Below are positions 1-12,606 of a stretch of 64,000 nt of DNA, in pieces. The stretch comes from Neoconidiobolus thromboides FSU 785 (Eukaryota > Entomophthoromycota > Entomophthoromycetes > Entomophthorales > Neoconidiobolaceae). The notes under the pieces are model-generated. The model saw nothing but the letters and a program-made list of their open reading frames with translations. It made no database searches and was not told the origin of the DNA. The DNA lies in contig MU626267.1 in NCBI GenBank assembly GCA_025603075.1, forward strand, positions 124,001-188,000, read 5' to 3'. The position numbers and the translations under genes were made by a program. How positions within the stretch are numbered: position 1 is the first letter of the stretch; every line of letters begins with the position of its first letter.

Positions 1-2374
1 AGTTAACAACTTCATCAATTTAATAATCCAATTTGAAATAATTTCATTTTTTTCATTGTAAACTTGAAATAATTTAATTGTGCCATTAAAATCAGGGTGA
101 GATTGTAGTTGAATTATTTTACTCAAAAACCGAATACATTCATATTGTACTTGAGTATTTACACAATAAATTGAAAAATCAATTATAGCCTAATTATTAT
201 TATTATTGTTAGCATTGTATTATTATAATGTATCAACATCTATATTTATATTTATTACCTCCAATAAAATCCCAATTGTTTTTTTATCTCCTGAATTTAG
301 AAACCAAGCTAAAGAAGGTAAAATTGAATTAAAATAATTTAATGAAATATTTTGTATTGAATCTTTTTTATAACTTAATATAGTTAATAAATGTTCAAAT
401 ATACGTTGGAATAATTTAGAATCCACTTCTTTATAAATTAATAAATATAATCCAGAAATTTCAATGACTATTATATTCATTTCTAATATAATTGTTGATA
501 CCTAAATATAGAAGTTTAGAATTAATTTTGTTAGAATAATATCACAATGAATTGAACTTACTCTTGAATCTTGTGACAATGACATATCCGAAGCAAATGG
601 GAAATAAGGTAATACAAATTTTTTTAAACTTGAAAATTGTGTTGATAAATTCTATATAAAATAGAAATGAATTAATTAATTATAATAAAATATTAATTAA
701 ATTAAATTAAATTAAACTTACTTTAAAATCTTTAATTTGATGAATTTGATATCTCCAAATCCATAAAATTAATTTTAATATATAATTTAAACATTTTAAA
801 TCTTCCGAATAATTAATTCTGGTTGTATTAATTAATACATTCGAATATGTTTCTACCCAAAAGGACATTAAACTTTCATATAATGTTGGTATAGACTAAA
901 TAAAATAATCAATAAATCAAAATTAATTATTATTAAATAAATGTTATAAATTACCTCAATTATTAAATCTTCTTTTTTTAAATCTAAATCATTTAAAAAA
1001 TTGCTATTATTATTAATTAAATATTCAAATCCCATATAAATGGAAGATTTCAAATAATCTTGTTCTATTATATTAACTTTTTGTTGATTTTGGTATTCAT
1101 TTAATACTAATTTAATATTTTTTTCATTTAAAAAAGATTGTAAATACCAATCTCTATATAATAATAATAATAATTAGTAATTAACTTTAAAATTAATAGT
1201 CTATTAAAGTTACTCGCTCAATGCATCTTGACTTAATAAATTTAAATAACTTTCTAAATTTTCTAACATTTTAACTCTTGACTAAATAAATAATATATTA
1301 AATATATTATAAATATTAATTAAAATATTAATCAAAATTACTTTCTTAGACCAAATTTGACCTTTAGCCTTTGAAAATGAATCTGAAATTAATTTTAATA
1401 AAATTCTCTTGAAATTTAATCTAAAATATTACCTTTTTCATGGGAAGCTTTAGTAATGGAGCCAATTTTTAATAATTGAAAAAAATTAGGAAGAATCTAA
1501 TTAAAACTAATATTAACTTCAATAAAAAAACATCTTAATTTTTCTTACTTTGTCATTATATTTCTTAGCTAAATTAACATCTAATTTCAACCAAAAGGTT
1601 AAAAATAGCATAGCATCTTCACGTATATCTTCATATAAATGAGTCATTCCATTACAGGTATATAGTATTAATTTATCTAAGTAAGGAGCTATTGTTTCCT
1701 TAAATAATATAAATTCCATCTTCATTATAGTAATGATAATAATAATTTACTTTTTTAATTGAACTGATATTTTCTTCACATAATTCTAAGCTTAATTTTC
1801 GAACAGTTGGATCCTTTTAATTTAATCTTATTTAAACTTATTCAATATTTAAAATAAATAGATTACTTCATCTAACATCATTCGACAGATAATGTCCGTT
1901 AAATCCTTTATATAAACCAATAATAAAACTTGATGATTATTTAATAATTCTTTAATCCCAAGTACAGCATCTAAAATAGTTTCATCAGAAAATAAAAATA
2001 TTTGTAAAAATCATCTTATTTTACCTTTTCTTACATTAGCATTATTATGTTTTAACTGCAAAAACAATTCTTTAATAGTTAAATTCCTTGATGTGGTTAT
2101 CTGTTGACTTTTATCCAATGTAACGGATTGATTAGGTAAGGAGATGGCTATATATAAAAAAGTATCAATTATCATTTAATTGTAATAAAATAAAGGGTAT
2201 TTTTACTTTTTGATTTAAATGAAGTATCCGTATGATTCTCAGCAAACCCTTTCTTTTTACCAACTTTTAATTTAGGTTTCTATATTTAATATTAATACTT
2301 ATCAATACTATTATTTATCAGATTTCATTTACTTTAAAGTCTTCCGATTTTTGCTTCTTTTTACTTTTACCCAT
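1..2374 (-). CDS. IPI1: Pre-rRNA-processing protein Ipi1/TEX10 (3' end outside window)
   Basis: Subunit of the Rix1/PELP1-TEX10 complex that acts in the nucleus on late 60S (ITS2) processing. The start ATG (2374-2372) gives a lysine-rich N terminus, MGKSKKKQKSEDFK, followed after a short intron by KPKLKVGKKKGFAENHTD. After the next introns come the family hallmarks NLTIKELFLQLKHNNANVRK and DAVLGIKELLNNHQ, then the Ipi1-domain segment THLYEDIREDAMLFLTFWLK near 1560-1650. More than ten short introns with GTAA donors and TAG acceptors break the gene, so only pieces are open in any frame. The last visible exon (about 188-1) is still open at the window edge, so the C terminus is missing. It is an alpha-solenoid HEAT-type protein. 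Family assignment is confident; the exon borders in the distal half are approximate. Confidence 0.88.
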
Positions 2375-3107
2375 TCTTATTTTTTGATTGAAAATTAATA
2401 AAAAATGAAGTTTAAAAAAATTTTAAATTTAGATTTCAATAAAATTAAAATACAACTATTCTATCAAATTGTGGATTATTTACTCGTATATTTAATAATA
2501 AAATAAATGCTAAAATTTAATTAAAATAAAAGATTAAGGTTTAAAATATTTAATTACACAAATTAAACAACTATAAAAAATACCACCAACTACTTTATAA
2601 TAGAGATGAAGTAACTTAACTAATTCAATAATCTAAAACTATCTAACATTTGAAGTTTATATAGCTACAATAATTTTAAAAATGGGAGGATTTGACTAGA
2701 AAGTAACTTACTATAAAATAAAAGCTATCTGATTCCTGCCAATACGTAGTTTTTTTAACAAAAAAACAGAATAATAAAGATCTATTATATCAAATTCTTT
2801 AAAACTTATAAAACTAAAAACAATTATTAATGATATAACTATTGTAAGTAAAAGTAAAAGTATCTTGAAATTATATAGTAATTAAAAATTGAACACTTAA
2901 AAATCATATTAAAAGTAATTTATAATTTTTAAGTAAAAGGCTAATAAAGTTGGTAAATTACAATAATAAAATAATTAATTATAAGATATCTTGAAGAAAA
3001 AGTTATAAATAGCTTATATTTTTTTCAAGAATATTTCAACAAACTGCAAAAAAAAACAGAATAATCGACCAAAACAAAAATAAACAAAAAATCAAAAGTT
3101 TACAACA

Positions 3108-3207
3108 ATGAATCGAGTAATTTTTGTTATTAAAATCTCATTACTTGTTTATTTTTTGAATTATTATTGAAGGAAATTTAGCTGTATGTTCAAATCTACT
3201 TAGAAAT
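3108..3207 (+). pseudogene. Possible relic of a small secreted-protein gene
   Basis: An ATG at 3108 opens MNRVIFVIKISLLVYFLNYY, a basic start followed by a hydrophobic stretch like a signal peptide, and then hits a stop. One frame over, the text continues as EGNLAVCSNLLRNRCG and reaches a GTAGGT splice-donor-like site, with an acceptor-like TTTAG about 65 bp later. A TATA-like TTATAAATAG lies about 100 bp upstream, followed by an A/C-rich leader typical of the other genes here. The pattern suggests a frameshifted small secreted cysteine-containing protein. It could also be chance; no family is recognised. Confidence 0.25.
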
Positions 3208-3570
3208 AGATGTGGTAGGTTAAAAATGCTGTATCTTTTGTGTTCAAATATAAATTTAATATTTCAAATTTAGGTGTTTAATTCATGATCCCATTATATT
3301 GTTGATGCTAATTTTGAGACTATTAAACTTTTACTTTTAGAACATTAATTGTTTTCTAAAAAGATGAAGTTTATTGCTTTTGATAATTAAGTTTTTTTTG
3401 ATAAAGAACTGGTTTTAACCTTATTGAAGATTAAAACATGAATTAAAAAAGGGTACAAATCAAAGTATAAGCTCAGATTCCATCTTTATGAAATTTTAAA
3501 CTAATTTTTAATATTTTTTAAAATCTTTATTTAATCTGATCTTTAAAATTATTTTATCTTTGAGTAAAAA

Positions 3571-3601
3571 AATTCAAAATTCAAAATTCAAAATTCAAAA
3601 T
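3571..3601. repeat. Heptanucleotide tandem repeat (AATTCAA)n
   Basis: Four uninterrupted copies of the 7-bp unit AATTCAA in a gene-free stretch. Confidence 0.9.
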
Positions 3602-3865
3602 AATGATTAAGAATTTTGGAGATTTTAAAAAGATGAAACTTCTTTGTTTTAACTATAATTCATTAATTTATTAATTTATTAAAAAAGTGGTTTTATGTTG
3701 TATAATAAAAGTATATTTTTTATCCTGTTGTAAGAGCGTAAACCCCTAAATAGTTTATTATCAAAATAAATTATCTAGCTGAGTAATTAGATAAATAATA
3801 GAGCATTACATAACATAATATTAAGCTACAAAATAAACGTTTAAGTGGTTAAAATAATTTAATAA

Positions 3866-4123
3866 CTAATGATGATTTTTTATTCTGCAACTTTTTTGTC
3901 TATTTTCCAATTTTAAAGGACCAAAGTCCAGCCTCAGTTTACTTAATAACTCAATAACCTTGTACAAAGTTGAATTTAAAGCAACTAAGCTTACCTTATC
4001 AAAAGCAAAAGCGGGTACTTCAAAATTGAAGTATCTTCTATCAATTATCTTATTAATTAGTTCATCTTTTTTCACTTTCCTTATGCACCACATCTTACCT
4101 TTAACACCCACTCTTCTAGTCAT
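3866..4123 (-). other. Unassigned open frame of 85 codons
   Basis: ATG-initiated frame reading MTRRVGVKGKMWCIRKVKK and so on, fairly balanced in composition and richer in charged residues than random AT-rich DNA would give. It contains an internal GTAAGC donor-like site near the middle. The opposite strand is also open for 73 codons (3960-4181), which weakens the case. No family recognised; it may be a gene relic or chance. Confidence 0.2.
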
Positions 4124-5772
4124 CTTCTTTATATTTATTTTTGATAATAAAATAATTGGGAGTTCCTTAAATCATTTCTAAGTTTTTCTTAAAAAATAGG
4201 ACTAAACTAATTTATATCTTCACTGAAAATTAATATCATTTTAGAGTTGTAGAGAGGTTTTTCTATTTTTTAAATTTTGAACCTAAAAGCGCAAATATAT
4301 TTATTAAATGTTAGTAATATTAAGATAATTCGTGTGATTAGCGAGCAAGAGAGTGATCCCTTTAGAATTGATACCTAAGTAATTGATTGCTCAAAAAACG
4401 CCATCCGCTCAGATAATTTATCACTTAATGAAAGATAATATGCCAAGAGGTCGGACCCAGGTTTTTTTAACTTATTCTATTTTTTACTTTTGAGATTAAA
4501 TTGTTGAGTTTTAGCGAATTTTTGCTAATTTTCGTTGATTTATGTATATTTTAGTTAATTTTATAAGCCTTTTTTTTCTAATTTGTCAAATTTAGGAAAT
4601 TTTAAAGTTAATGATCACAATTTTAATAGTTACTTTAATAAAACAAAATTCAATAAAAAAATAAACTTTTATTATTTATTATAAATTAAACAATAAACCG
4701 CCAAAATTATTCTCATTGTACAATTTTAATATATTAAATGATCTTTAGTTTAGTATTATTCTCGTTTATTTATTTGAAATATTTTGACTAAAAATCTAAT
4801 AAACGTGTTAAATGAACCAAATAAAAACTGTATCAGATAAAAATTTATTCAAAAGAAATATACTTTGAGATGATAATATATATTATAAACTAGCTAGAAT
4901 GAAAAATGAATTGGACCCACTATCAATTGTCTCACATAAAATTAAAATATTTTTGTGATCATTTTTAATATATTAATTGATCAATGTAGTTACTATTATA
5001 TTTAAAGTTGATATTGTCATATTTCGATAATATGCACGGAGTTCAATAAATTTGGGAAAAATAAGAAATCAAGAGATGGAGTTTCAATCAGTTCTTATAA
5101 TAGTAAAAGTAATAAACTTTAAAATGCAATATAAATCTTCTTTAAAACAGAACACAACCTAAAAAATTAATAAACAATAAATCTTAAATGACACTTGATA
5201 CTATCTCTAGATAAAAGAATTGGTTTACTTCATTTATTCGATTCCAATGTGTGATCGCACCACCCTCTACGTATAATAATAATATTACTAATCATTAAGA
5301 TAACATAATATTAAAAAAAAGTTTCTTTAGCTTATTGTACTTATATAGTAGTAGGATGTCCAAAACAATAATTGAATTTTTAGAATAAATAGAACCGAAT
5401 CAAGATGACTCAAGTGAATAATTTTTATAATGTTACACGATAACTTGAGACATCACGGATATAAACATATTTGGTGAAAAAGTGCCATTTTGACTATGGT
5501 ATTTTTAATTTAAACTAGTGAGCTAAACAGAGAATAAGTTTACTGCAAAAAGCTATAATAAAACTTAAAATTTATCAAAAATTTAAGTAAGCTTAAAATT
5601 CAGTTAGTTTTAAATTAAATTAAATTTTCTTATTATCAGTATTTTGATACTACTAACTTTAAAATAATTTATATAATGGAAAGGTCTAATATAAAGTTAA
5701 GTAATATGATATCAATATTAAAAGGAGAAATTATTACTATTATTCTTTATTTCAAATAAAGTTAAATGTAGC

Positions 5773-6057
5773 CTAAAATATTCTGAAATAAAAAAATATC
5801 TTGAACAACCCCAAATATTGAGTAAAATGTGATAATGTCATAGATAAAGAATGATAATTTTCTTCATTAAATATACTAAACATGGAATAAAGAATAAGCT
5901 GATACACTTCCATAAAAGACTTGAAGCATAAATAAATATTTTTACCATCCACTAAAGTTATCCAATGATAGCGACTAATGCCTATTTTAATGTTCAATTT
6001 AGATTGAATATAATTAATAATAATTTTCCTTTGATTTGATGGAATTATAGGCTCCAT
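5773..6057 (-). other. Unassigned open frame of 94 codons
   Basis: ATG-initiated, beginning MEPIIPSNQRKIIINYIQSK, upstream of nothing recognisable and 227 bp from the stop of the trihelix gene. The first 55 residues look protein-like; the C-terminal third is Phe/Leu/Ile-rich as expected from translated AT-rich spacer. It may be an exon remnant. No family recognised. Confidence 0.2.
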
Positions 6058-6283
6058 GGTATACTATATCATATTTTAACAATTGACCAACTTGTTACAA
6101 TAGCCGAATCATCTTTATGCAAAGATATTTTAAAACTAAACTAAAATAATCTAATAAAAAACTTAAATATCCGCCAAATAGATTTTATTACTGCAAAATA
6201 TAGAAAAGGGGTGTGAAAGGAACAAAATTTATATTATTTTTCAAAAAGAAATTAATTAAAAGTTTAACATGATCGTAAGTTAT

Positions 6284-7213
6284 CTATAGCTGAAACTGTG
6301 TAAAAGTGGGAAGTTTGTCATCATCTATACCAGAATTTTCGGGGTGAAATTGAAAAGATAGAGTTTGTTCTTTGTGAAGAGCCTTAACAAATCCTGATTT
6401 GTATTTCTTGACTAATCCAGAGTCAGTTTGTTGATAAGAATGTTGAAGTATTTCATTCAAACTCAAAAAGGGTTCCGAATCAAGTGCCAATTGAGCTTTA
6501 GTCGATATATCTGGGGAGTCTAAGATATCTTTACTTAGCTTTTTAAACTTAGCAACTAAAGATTTCCATTTATTTTTACATCTAGATAACGATCTTTCAT
6601 AGCCTTGTCTTTTCATTTCTAAAGATAATTTTTCCCATACTTCAGGATGTTTACGCATCTCTTTCATCTCTTTTTTATACTTTAGTATAGCACTAACAAA
6701 ATGTTGAGTCTCAATTGGGCTCCAGTTTTCCGCCCTTTCTCTTATACTTTCTTGCATTTGGATTATACTTTTACTTTCAAGTTCCATATTCCAACCTCCC
6801 TCTTTAGCATATTTATTATGCTGATACTTCGAGTTGTAGTTTTCTAGCTTTTGCTGGTAGTCTAAAGTCATATCCTCCATCTCTGGAGAAATCATAAGAT
6901 CATTGCTTTCATTACCTTGGCTCATATAAGCGCTTATAGGTACCATCTGTGCTGGAGGAATCCATAATGGATTTGGATCGGAATGGTCGAGCTGAACTGG
7001 AGATTGAGAAAAAGAGGGTTGAGGTACACTACTGTAGACCTCTTCTTGGTACGCATTATAATGTTGTAGATTATAGTTAAAATTATTCATCATCATATGT
7101 GAGCTCATATCGTTATCTACTAAGTAGTTCGAAGGGTAATAATAGCCTTGGCTCATTGCTTCGCTTGTAGTCATCGTTTGGTTATTATGATTCATAATCT
7201 TTGAAGGATCCAT
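6284..7213 (-). CDS. Myb/SANT-like (trihelix) DNA-binding protein, copy 1
   Basis: Single-exon gene for 309 residues, start ATG at 7213-7211, stop TAG at 6284. The N-terminal half is low-complexity (Met, Asn, Gln, Tyr, Ser, Pro), as in activation domains. A Myb/SANT-like (Myb_DNA-bind_4 type) domain lies at about residues 155-230: it begins RERAENWSPIETQHFV, includes RKHPEVWEKLSLEMKRQGY and ends with CKNKWKSLVAKFKKL. The spaced tryptophans (W in ENWSP, W in EVWEK, W in NKWKSL) are the hallmark. A short conserved C-terminal block, PFLSLNEILQHSYQQTDSG, matches the paralog at 58439-59569. A nuclear, sequence-specific regulator is inferred; target genes cannot be read from the sequence. Confidence 0.85.
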   Translation of the reverse strand: MDPSKIMNHNNQTMTTSEAMSQGYYYPSNYLVDNDMSSHMMMNNFNYNLQHYNAYQEEVYSSVPQPSFSQSPVQLDHSDPNPLWIPPAQMVPISAYMSQGNESNDLMISPEMEDMTLDYQQKLENYNSKYQHNKYAKEGGWNMELESKSIIQMQESIRERAENWSPIETQHFVSAILKYKKEMKEMRKHPEVWEKLSLEMKRQGYERSLSRCKNKWKSLVAKFKKLSKDILDSPDISTKAQLALDSEPFLSLNEILQHSYQQTDSGLVKKYKSGFVKALHKEQTLSFQFHPENSGIDDDKLPTFTQFQL

Positions 7214-10200
7214 TCAATATATTTAGCGTATAGATTATAAATTAACAATAAAATAAAATAAAAAATAAAAATAATAGAAATTGAGAAATTTAATTTAATT
7301 TATACTTTATGCTAACTTTTGCACAACCTTTTTTGATTTTACTTTTCATTAAAGCTGTTTTTAATGTACCAATAAAAGTAAATTAATAAAAATTCGGATT
7401 TTGTAAGGCATTAAAGCCTAACTTTAAAAATTTAGTACTACCTTCACCTCATCACCAATTGTTTCCCACACAGCCAGGTATTTGTATCTTTGATTTTGTA
7501 GTTTAATTTCAGTACGCTAATTCATTTATTATCAATAGCGGAACCCTGAGGATTCGATATAGCATAGTAGTTCAACCACCATTACATAAATAAATATGGG
7601 ACTCTTTATCTATAAGTTACACCAATTGGACCATTATTCCACCGGCTTCGAATAATTTATGCTCAATACAGTAATATAATATTTCTATTGTTTTTGAGGT
7701 CAAGCCTTATTTTACAGTACCCTTAGCTTATTCCAAATTAAATAAGCTTATTTTTATTCGATTTGATTGGTTAGTGAATTTTAACTTTTCATTCATGGAA
7801 ACAAACGAAGTTGCCTTTTATAGCTAGAAACCGGTCCTGGTTGAATCATTCAAAACATTATCAAGTGCAAATAGTGCCTAAAGATAAGTTAATGTATTAC
7901 TTCTGTATACTATTTTAAAATTATTCTCGAATTTAGGAATATGTTTCTAGTTGCATAACTTGCTTTAATTTCTCCTTTCAGCTTAACAATATGTAAAGAA
8001 GAGGGGATAGGTAGCGACAAATAGATATGACTGAGGTGTTTAATATATTAAAAATAAAGCATTGGATTTCATAAGCCATAGATTAGGCAACTTGTAGGTG
8101 ATAGTAACTTTAAATGCTTATAAAATAAACATTTGCAGAATTGGTTTCAAACAATTAAGGTTCTAATGAGACTAACTACGAAAGCTTAGTATAAATTTAA
8201 AACAAAAATATTATTGCTAAAGGAATAACGAATATATTATAACTAAAAGATTTCATTCTAATTTTCTATAAAGAAATCACTTAACAAATAAAAAATTCTC
8301 ATTTTTAATCACACTTAAGTTATTTTATATGATGTATGTCATTTATTCTAGTAGCATCTAAAGCAAAGAACAAGAAAACTTTATTAACATTAAAACAACT
8401 TTTAATCATTACAGTATGCAAATAATAAAAAAGATATGGTATATGGTATTTTGATTAACAACATGCTTTTACATTATATTTTTTGTACAATGTATTGAGT
8501 GTGGTGAAATCAAATTAAAGTTGTTTCAACTGAAATAGAACAAACTTCTAATGTATTGGTGAAACAGATATTACAATTAGCTTAATTTAAAATGGTAATA
8601 TAGTTATTATGGTATAATAAGCCTTTGAAGTGAATTAATGATCATATCCCATGAAAGAATATTGTTGTATAATTAAAAAATTAATATTTATTTATTTCAT
8701 GTGTATATTAATGTTAATTTATTTTTATTTATATATATATTAAATGAATACTATACTGATGGTTGTGTAATTTTTCAACTTTCTTATCACGTTATAGTTA
8801 TTTTTTGCTCGCTAGTAAACACTAATAAGATAATAGATTTAGAATTGTAAATAGATGAAATAGTAAACTTTGCATTAATGGCTTTGGTGTGAGAAAAAAT
8901 TGTGTTATTTTAATAAACAGGGACTTGCCTGCTTTGTAATATCTATGTTTAGCATTGAGGTTTAGTTCCCATTTTTTAAAACATCAACAATGGATAATGT
9001 CGTTATATTAAAATTTCGGGGTACCTGCTAAAAGTAGCAAACTTTAGGTATTATAATAAAAATTCAAGCCATAATTGAAGTGAATTTAGAGGCTTGCTAT
9101 CTATAAATTATATTTGCATTAGTAAAATTATTGATAGGTCGTTTGATTTTAAATTCAGCTCAATGTAGTGATGTTTATTAATCACTCTACTTTTATAAAC
9201 TATACTTCCACCAAAACTGACTAATATCGTTATATTACTACTGTTCATTACTTCCAAGAATTAAATGAATAAATAAAGTTGAATTATATTTACTAAACTT
9301 CAGGTTTGGATATTATAAATGTAAAACTATACAAATTAATTTGAACTTTTGTAAAAAACACTGATAGCATTTTAATGCACATTATTGATACCACTAAAAT
9401 TAAATTTAAGAAATTAAGCTTTAGTGCATCAATTTTATAAAAAGACTATAAATGTCAAGTTATCGTTTGACTATAATTTCTTTAATAGGGTATTCTTTTT
9501 CTAAATTTGTGTATTTCTACTTTTTATTTTGCTTGAATATGCAAAATTTGTTTTGGATTTTGCTATGAAACAAAGTATTCTATTTTATAATTACACTAAT
9601 TTAATACATCTCTGAATTTCCTGATTATTTGATTGATGAAATTAAAATATTTACACTTAAATACTTATATTTTATAAAAAAGATGTTTAAGTAGGTATTT
9701 TTTTAATACAAATTAATTTCATAGATTACAGTAAACACTGTATAGATAAGACACTTTTTAAAAAGTTGAAATATTTAAAGACATCTAAGTGTTTTATAGA
9801 AAAAAGTAAAGTAATATTGACTCAAAATGAAAAGGTAATTAAAGAGAATAAGATATATAGACAGATAACTAATAGGCTATAGGATAAAACCCTAATCTCT
9901 AGGCATCTATTTAATCATGGATAGCTTGAACTTTGTGAATCTATACTCAATTCAGTAGAGACATATCTAAAAATGGAACAGGAAGGTATGAGGTAAGGAA
10001 AAAATATAAATATCATATGTCAATAGTTTAATATTGTAAAGGTGGGTGCCTCACAGGGAAGTTATAGTGATAAAAATCAAGAATAGGTGAAATAAAATAG
10101 AAGGCTACTGAAAGCTAGTTATAGGAAGGATTAAATTTAAATAAGTTAAAAAACCTTAACAAAAGAAGCATAGTATATCATTCTAGGATCTTTAAATGGA

Positions 10201-11590
10201 AGTCTAATGACGAAGTTGTGAGCACTGTTTTTTTAATGCTGTCATAGGATAAACATTAAGAGAAAAGTTTTGAAATTTGACAGTCTAAGGTTAAATGTGA
10301 TCAGAAAACTTTTACATTAAAAAACAGTAATAAATTTCGGGTTAAGAAACTTAGTTTTCTATAAAGCTAATAAATCAAAGTCTAATAAGCTCAGGATGTA
10401 AAAAAATGTCATAAAGGTGCTTGTTTAAGCAAAGAGGAAAGTAAGACATAGCACTAAAGAAAGAACTTAGGAGTATCCTCTTATTTTATTATTTTTTTCC
10501 ACTTATTATTTGGCGTTGGAGCTGGATGATCTATTGGTTAAATTTTTAAAGGATATTTTATGTTAAATCCTTTAAGCATATATGAATTGAAAAATTAGCT
10601 TGTATGATAAAAATATAGCTTACATGCTTTAATGCTTAAACAGTATAGGCTATTTTTAAACAACTATATTTCATATTGTGCTCTTAGAGAATCGGTAAGG
10701 ATAACCCGATCATAGTACTTAAGCTAAGTGTAAAATATATAGCGGTCATGCAAAATTAACAATATAACAATATTAATTCAAAACATTTTGAAGTTATATC
10801 AAGTAATAATGTTTTGAAAATCGTAAACTTACTATATATTTTTAAAATGATGTTCCGTGGATAACTAAATATATTTTTTGCAATGATAAAAGTTTGAATA
10901 AAATCACAGCATAAAATTGACAAAGTGAAAATCTGTAGATAAAACCATATAGATATTAAATATATAGAAAATAATTTATATTATGTGGCTATTAAACAAT
11001 TTTAATTTAATAGAATATGATATAAGTTATTATCCTATGGATAATCATTTGATACGTTACATAATAATTTTAATAATAGAATACTGTTAGAATTTAAATA
11101 AATTATGATATAAAAAAGAGCACATATACATTTTACAAAAATTTAGATTACTTATATCTAAAAGTAATTTATTTAAAAACAAGTTATTAAAATCAACAAT
11201 CATATACAAAATATTAGCACTATTTTAGAAAATTCCAAAAAAAGTATTATAATTGAATGTCAACCCAATATCATACATCATTGCAATATATGCTGTCAAG
11301 CTTCATCAATTTAGTTAACCATGTAATAAACTAAATTCTCGTTAACAACTAATCAATAAGTAAAGTTTTGATAAGTAGCAGTTTATTTATTGCAATTTAT
11401 TTTGTAATATTTTATTTTCTTTAGAGAAATTAAAGCCTTTATAAGGCTTTTTATAGAAAGGAGATTGTAAGCGAAGACGATAGATTGTAGAGGAGGATAA
11501 TTGGTAATAAATGAGGATAATAGGAAAGTTTAAAAGTGGATTAGTTTTTTAATAAATCAAGAATGACAGAAGATTTAGACGAATATAAAA
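7214..11590. other. Long gene-free AT-rich spacer
   Basis: About 4.4 kb with no frame of useful length on either strand and no recognisable RNA gene. Stop-codon density in the best frames is about what random AT-rich DNA would give. I see nothing that needs annotation apart from short A/T runs. Confidence 0.6.
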
Positions 11591-11593
11591 TCA

Positions 11594-12236
11594 ATGTTTG
11601 TATTATTATTTCGGGGTATTCTTTTAACTGCATTCATTTGTTCTTTGAATACTATTGAATGTAAGGTTTAGTATAATTTTGGGCAAAAAAAATACTTGTA
11701 TAATAATTAAAAGCTAATTTGAGCAACATAATGAATTTGAGTATTTAAACAGAATCAAAACATTATACTTTAGTATTAGCTTAATTTAAGAAATATAACA
11801 TACTGTTTGTATTTTTGAATACATTGGCCAAATGTATCATAGCTTAAAGTTATTATCTGAATGCTTTTTACTTAGCCTTAATAGGTTGGTGTAGAATTTA
11901 AAGCCAAAGAGTTTTTTTGTAAGGATAAATCCTGCCGCATTAAGCTTTTAGTTAAAATAAGCCAGAATATCACTAAAGTATTTGGAACCAATTACATTAC
12001 TGCAACTCTGTTGTGACCAAATTAATGTCCATTTAAGGATAAAATCCTATTAAAATCAGTTCGAAAATTATTGGTTAGGTCTTTAAAAAACAAGCAAATA
12101 AATAGTTGGGTCTAAAAATTGTGCAAATTAGGTCGTAATAGGGTTGAAGCAGCTCTAATATTCCCCCTGTTCCGAAAAGATATCCGATTATCACTTAAGC
12201 CAACCAAAGCTCTATCGGATTTAAAAAATGATTCCT
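11594..12236 (+). pseudogene. Candidate small secreted Cys-containing protein, possibly decayed
   Basis: ATG at 11594 opens MFVLLFRGILLTAFICSLN plus TIECK, a good signal peptide, then meets a stop just after AAG at 11665. A splice from there (donor GTTTAG, acceptor ATAG ending 11884) joins in frame to a segment reading VGVEFKAKEFFCKDKSCRIK and then LLVKISQNITKVFGTNYI. That frame stays protein-like to about 12236 but contains TGA, TAA and TAA, so either the gene ends at the first stop (about 70 residues) or the remainder is decayed. The donor is weak. The family is not recognised. It lies upstream of and on the same strand as the P450 gene. Confidence 0.35.
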
Positions 12237-12561
12237 AAACTATAATGACAAAATTTTGTATTTAGATTGGTATAGTTAAAAGTTTAATGACTAGATAAAA
12301 ACCTGTAAGCATCAGGTTTAGTAAATATTTGTAAGATTAATTAATTGGACTTTTAGTAAATTTTAATTATATTAACTTAATTATAAATTTTTGTTAAAAT
12401 GAAATTAGTTTTTAATATGTCGGATTCCAGATGATTTAGAAAATAGTTAGATGTTCTTTTTGGACAAAGAAAGCACAGTTTAACAACCACAACTCAACAA
12501 GAATTAGTATGGCGGATTTTTTATAGTTTTCTCCGAAATGTAAAAAATATAAATTGGGTCA

Positions 12562-12606
12562 GAAAAAATCAAAAAATCAAAAAATCAAAAATCAAAAATC
12601 AAAAAA
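12562..12606. repeat. ATCAAAAA-type tandem repeat in the P450 leader
   Basis: Five to six imperfect copies of a 7-8 bp unit (ATCAAAAA) end directly at the start codon of the P450 gene. This is probably 5' untranslated leader; A-rich leaders precede several other genes in the window. Confidence 0.8.

Larger units (their letters stand above)
2375..6283. other. Gene-poor AT-rich spacer
   Basis: About 3.9 kb between the IPI1 start and the trihelix gene stop. I see no clear gene. It holds a 7-bp tandem repeat (3571-3601), one possible secreted-protein relic (3108 on), and two open stretches without recognisable family (3866-4123 minus, 5773-6057 minus) that are listed separately. Confidence 0.6.

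Noticed and set aside
10000-10500. Purine-rich stretch that seemed to read as protein in one frame
   Set aside because: About sixteen stops in about 165 codons is roughly what random DNA of this AT content gives, and no motif was recognisable.
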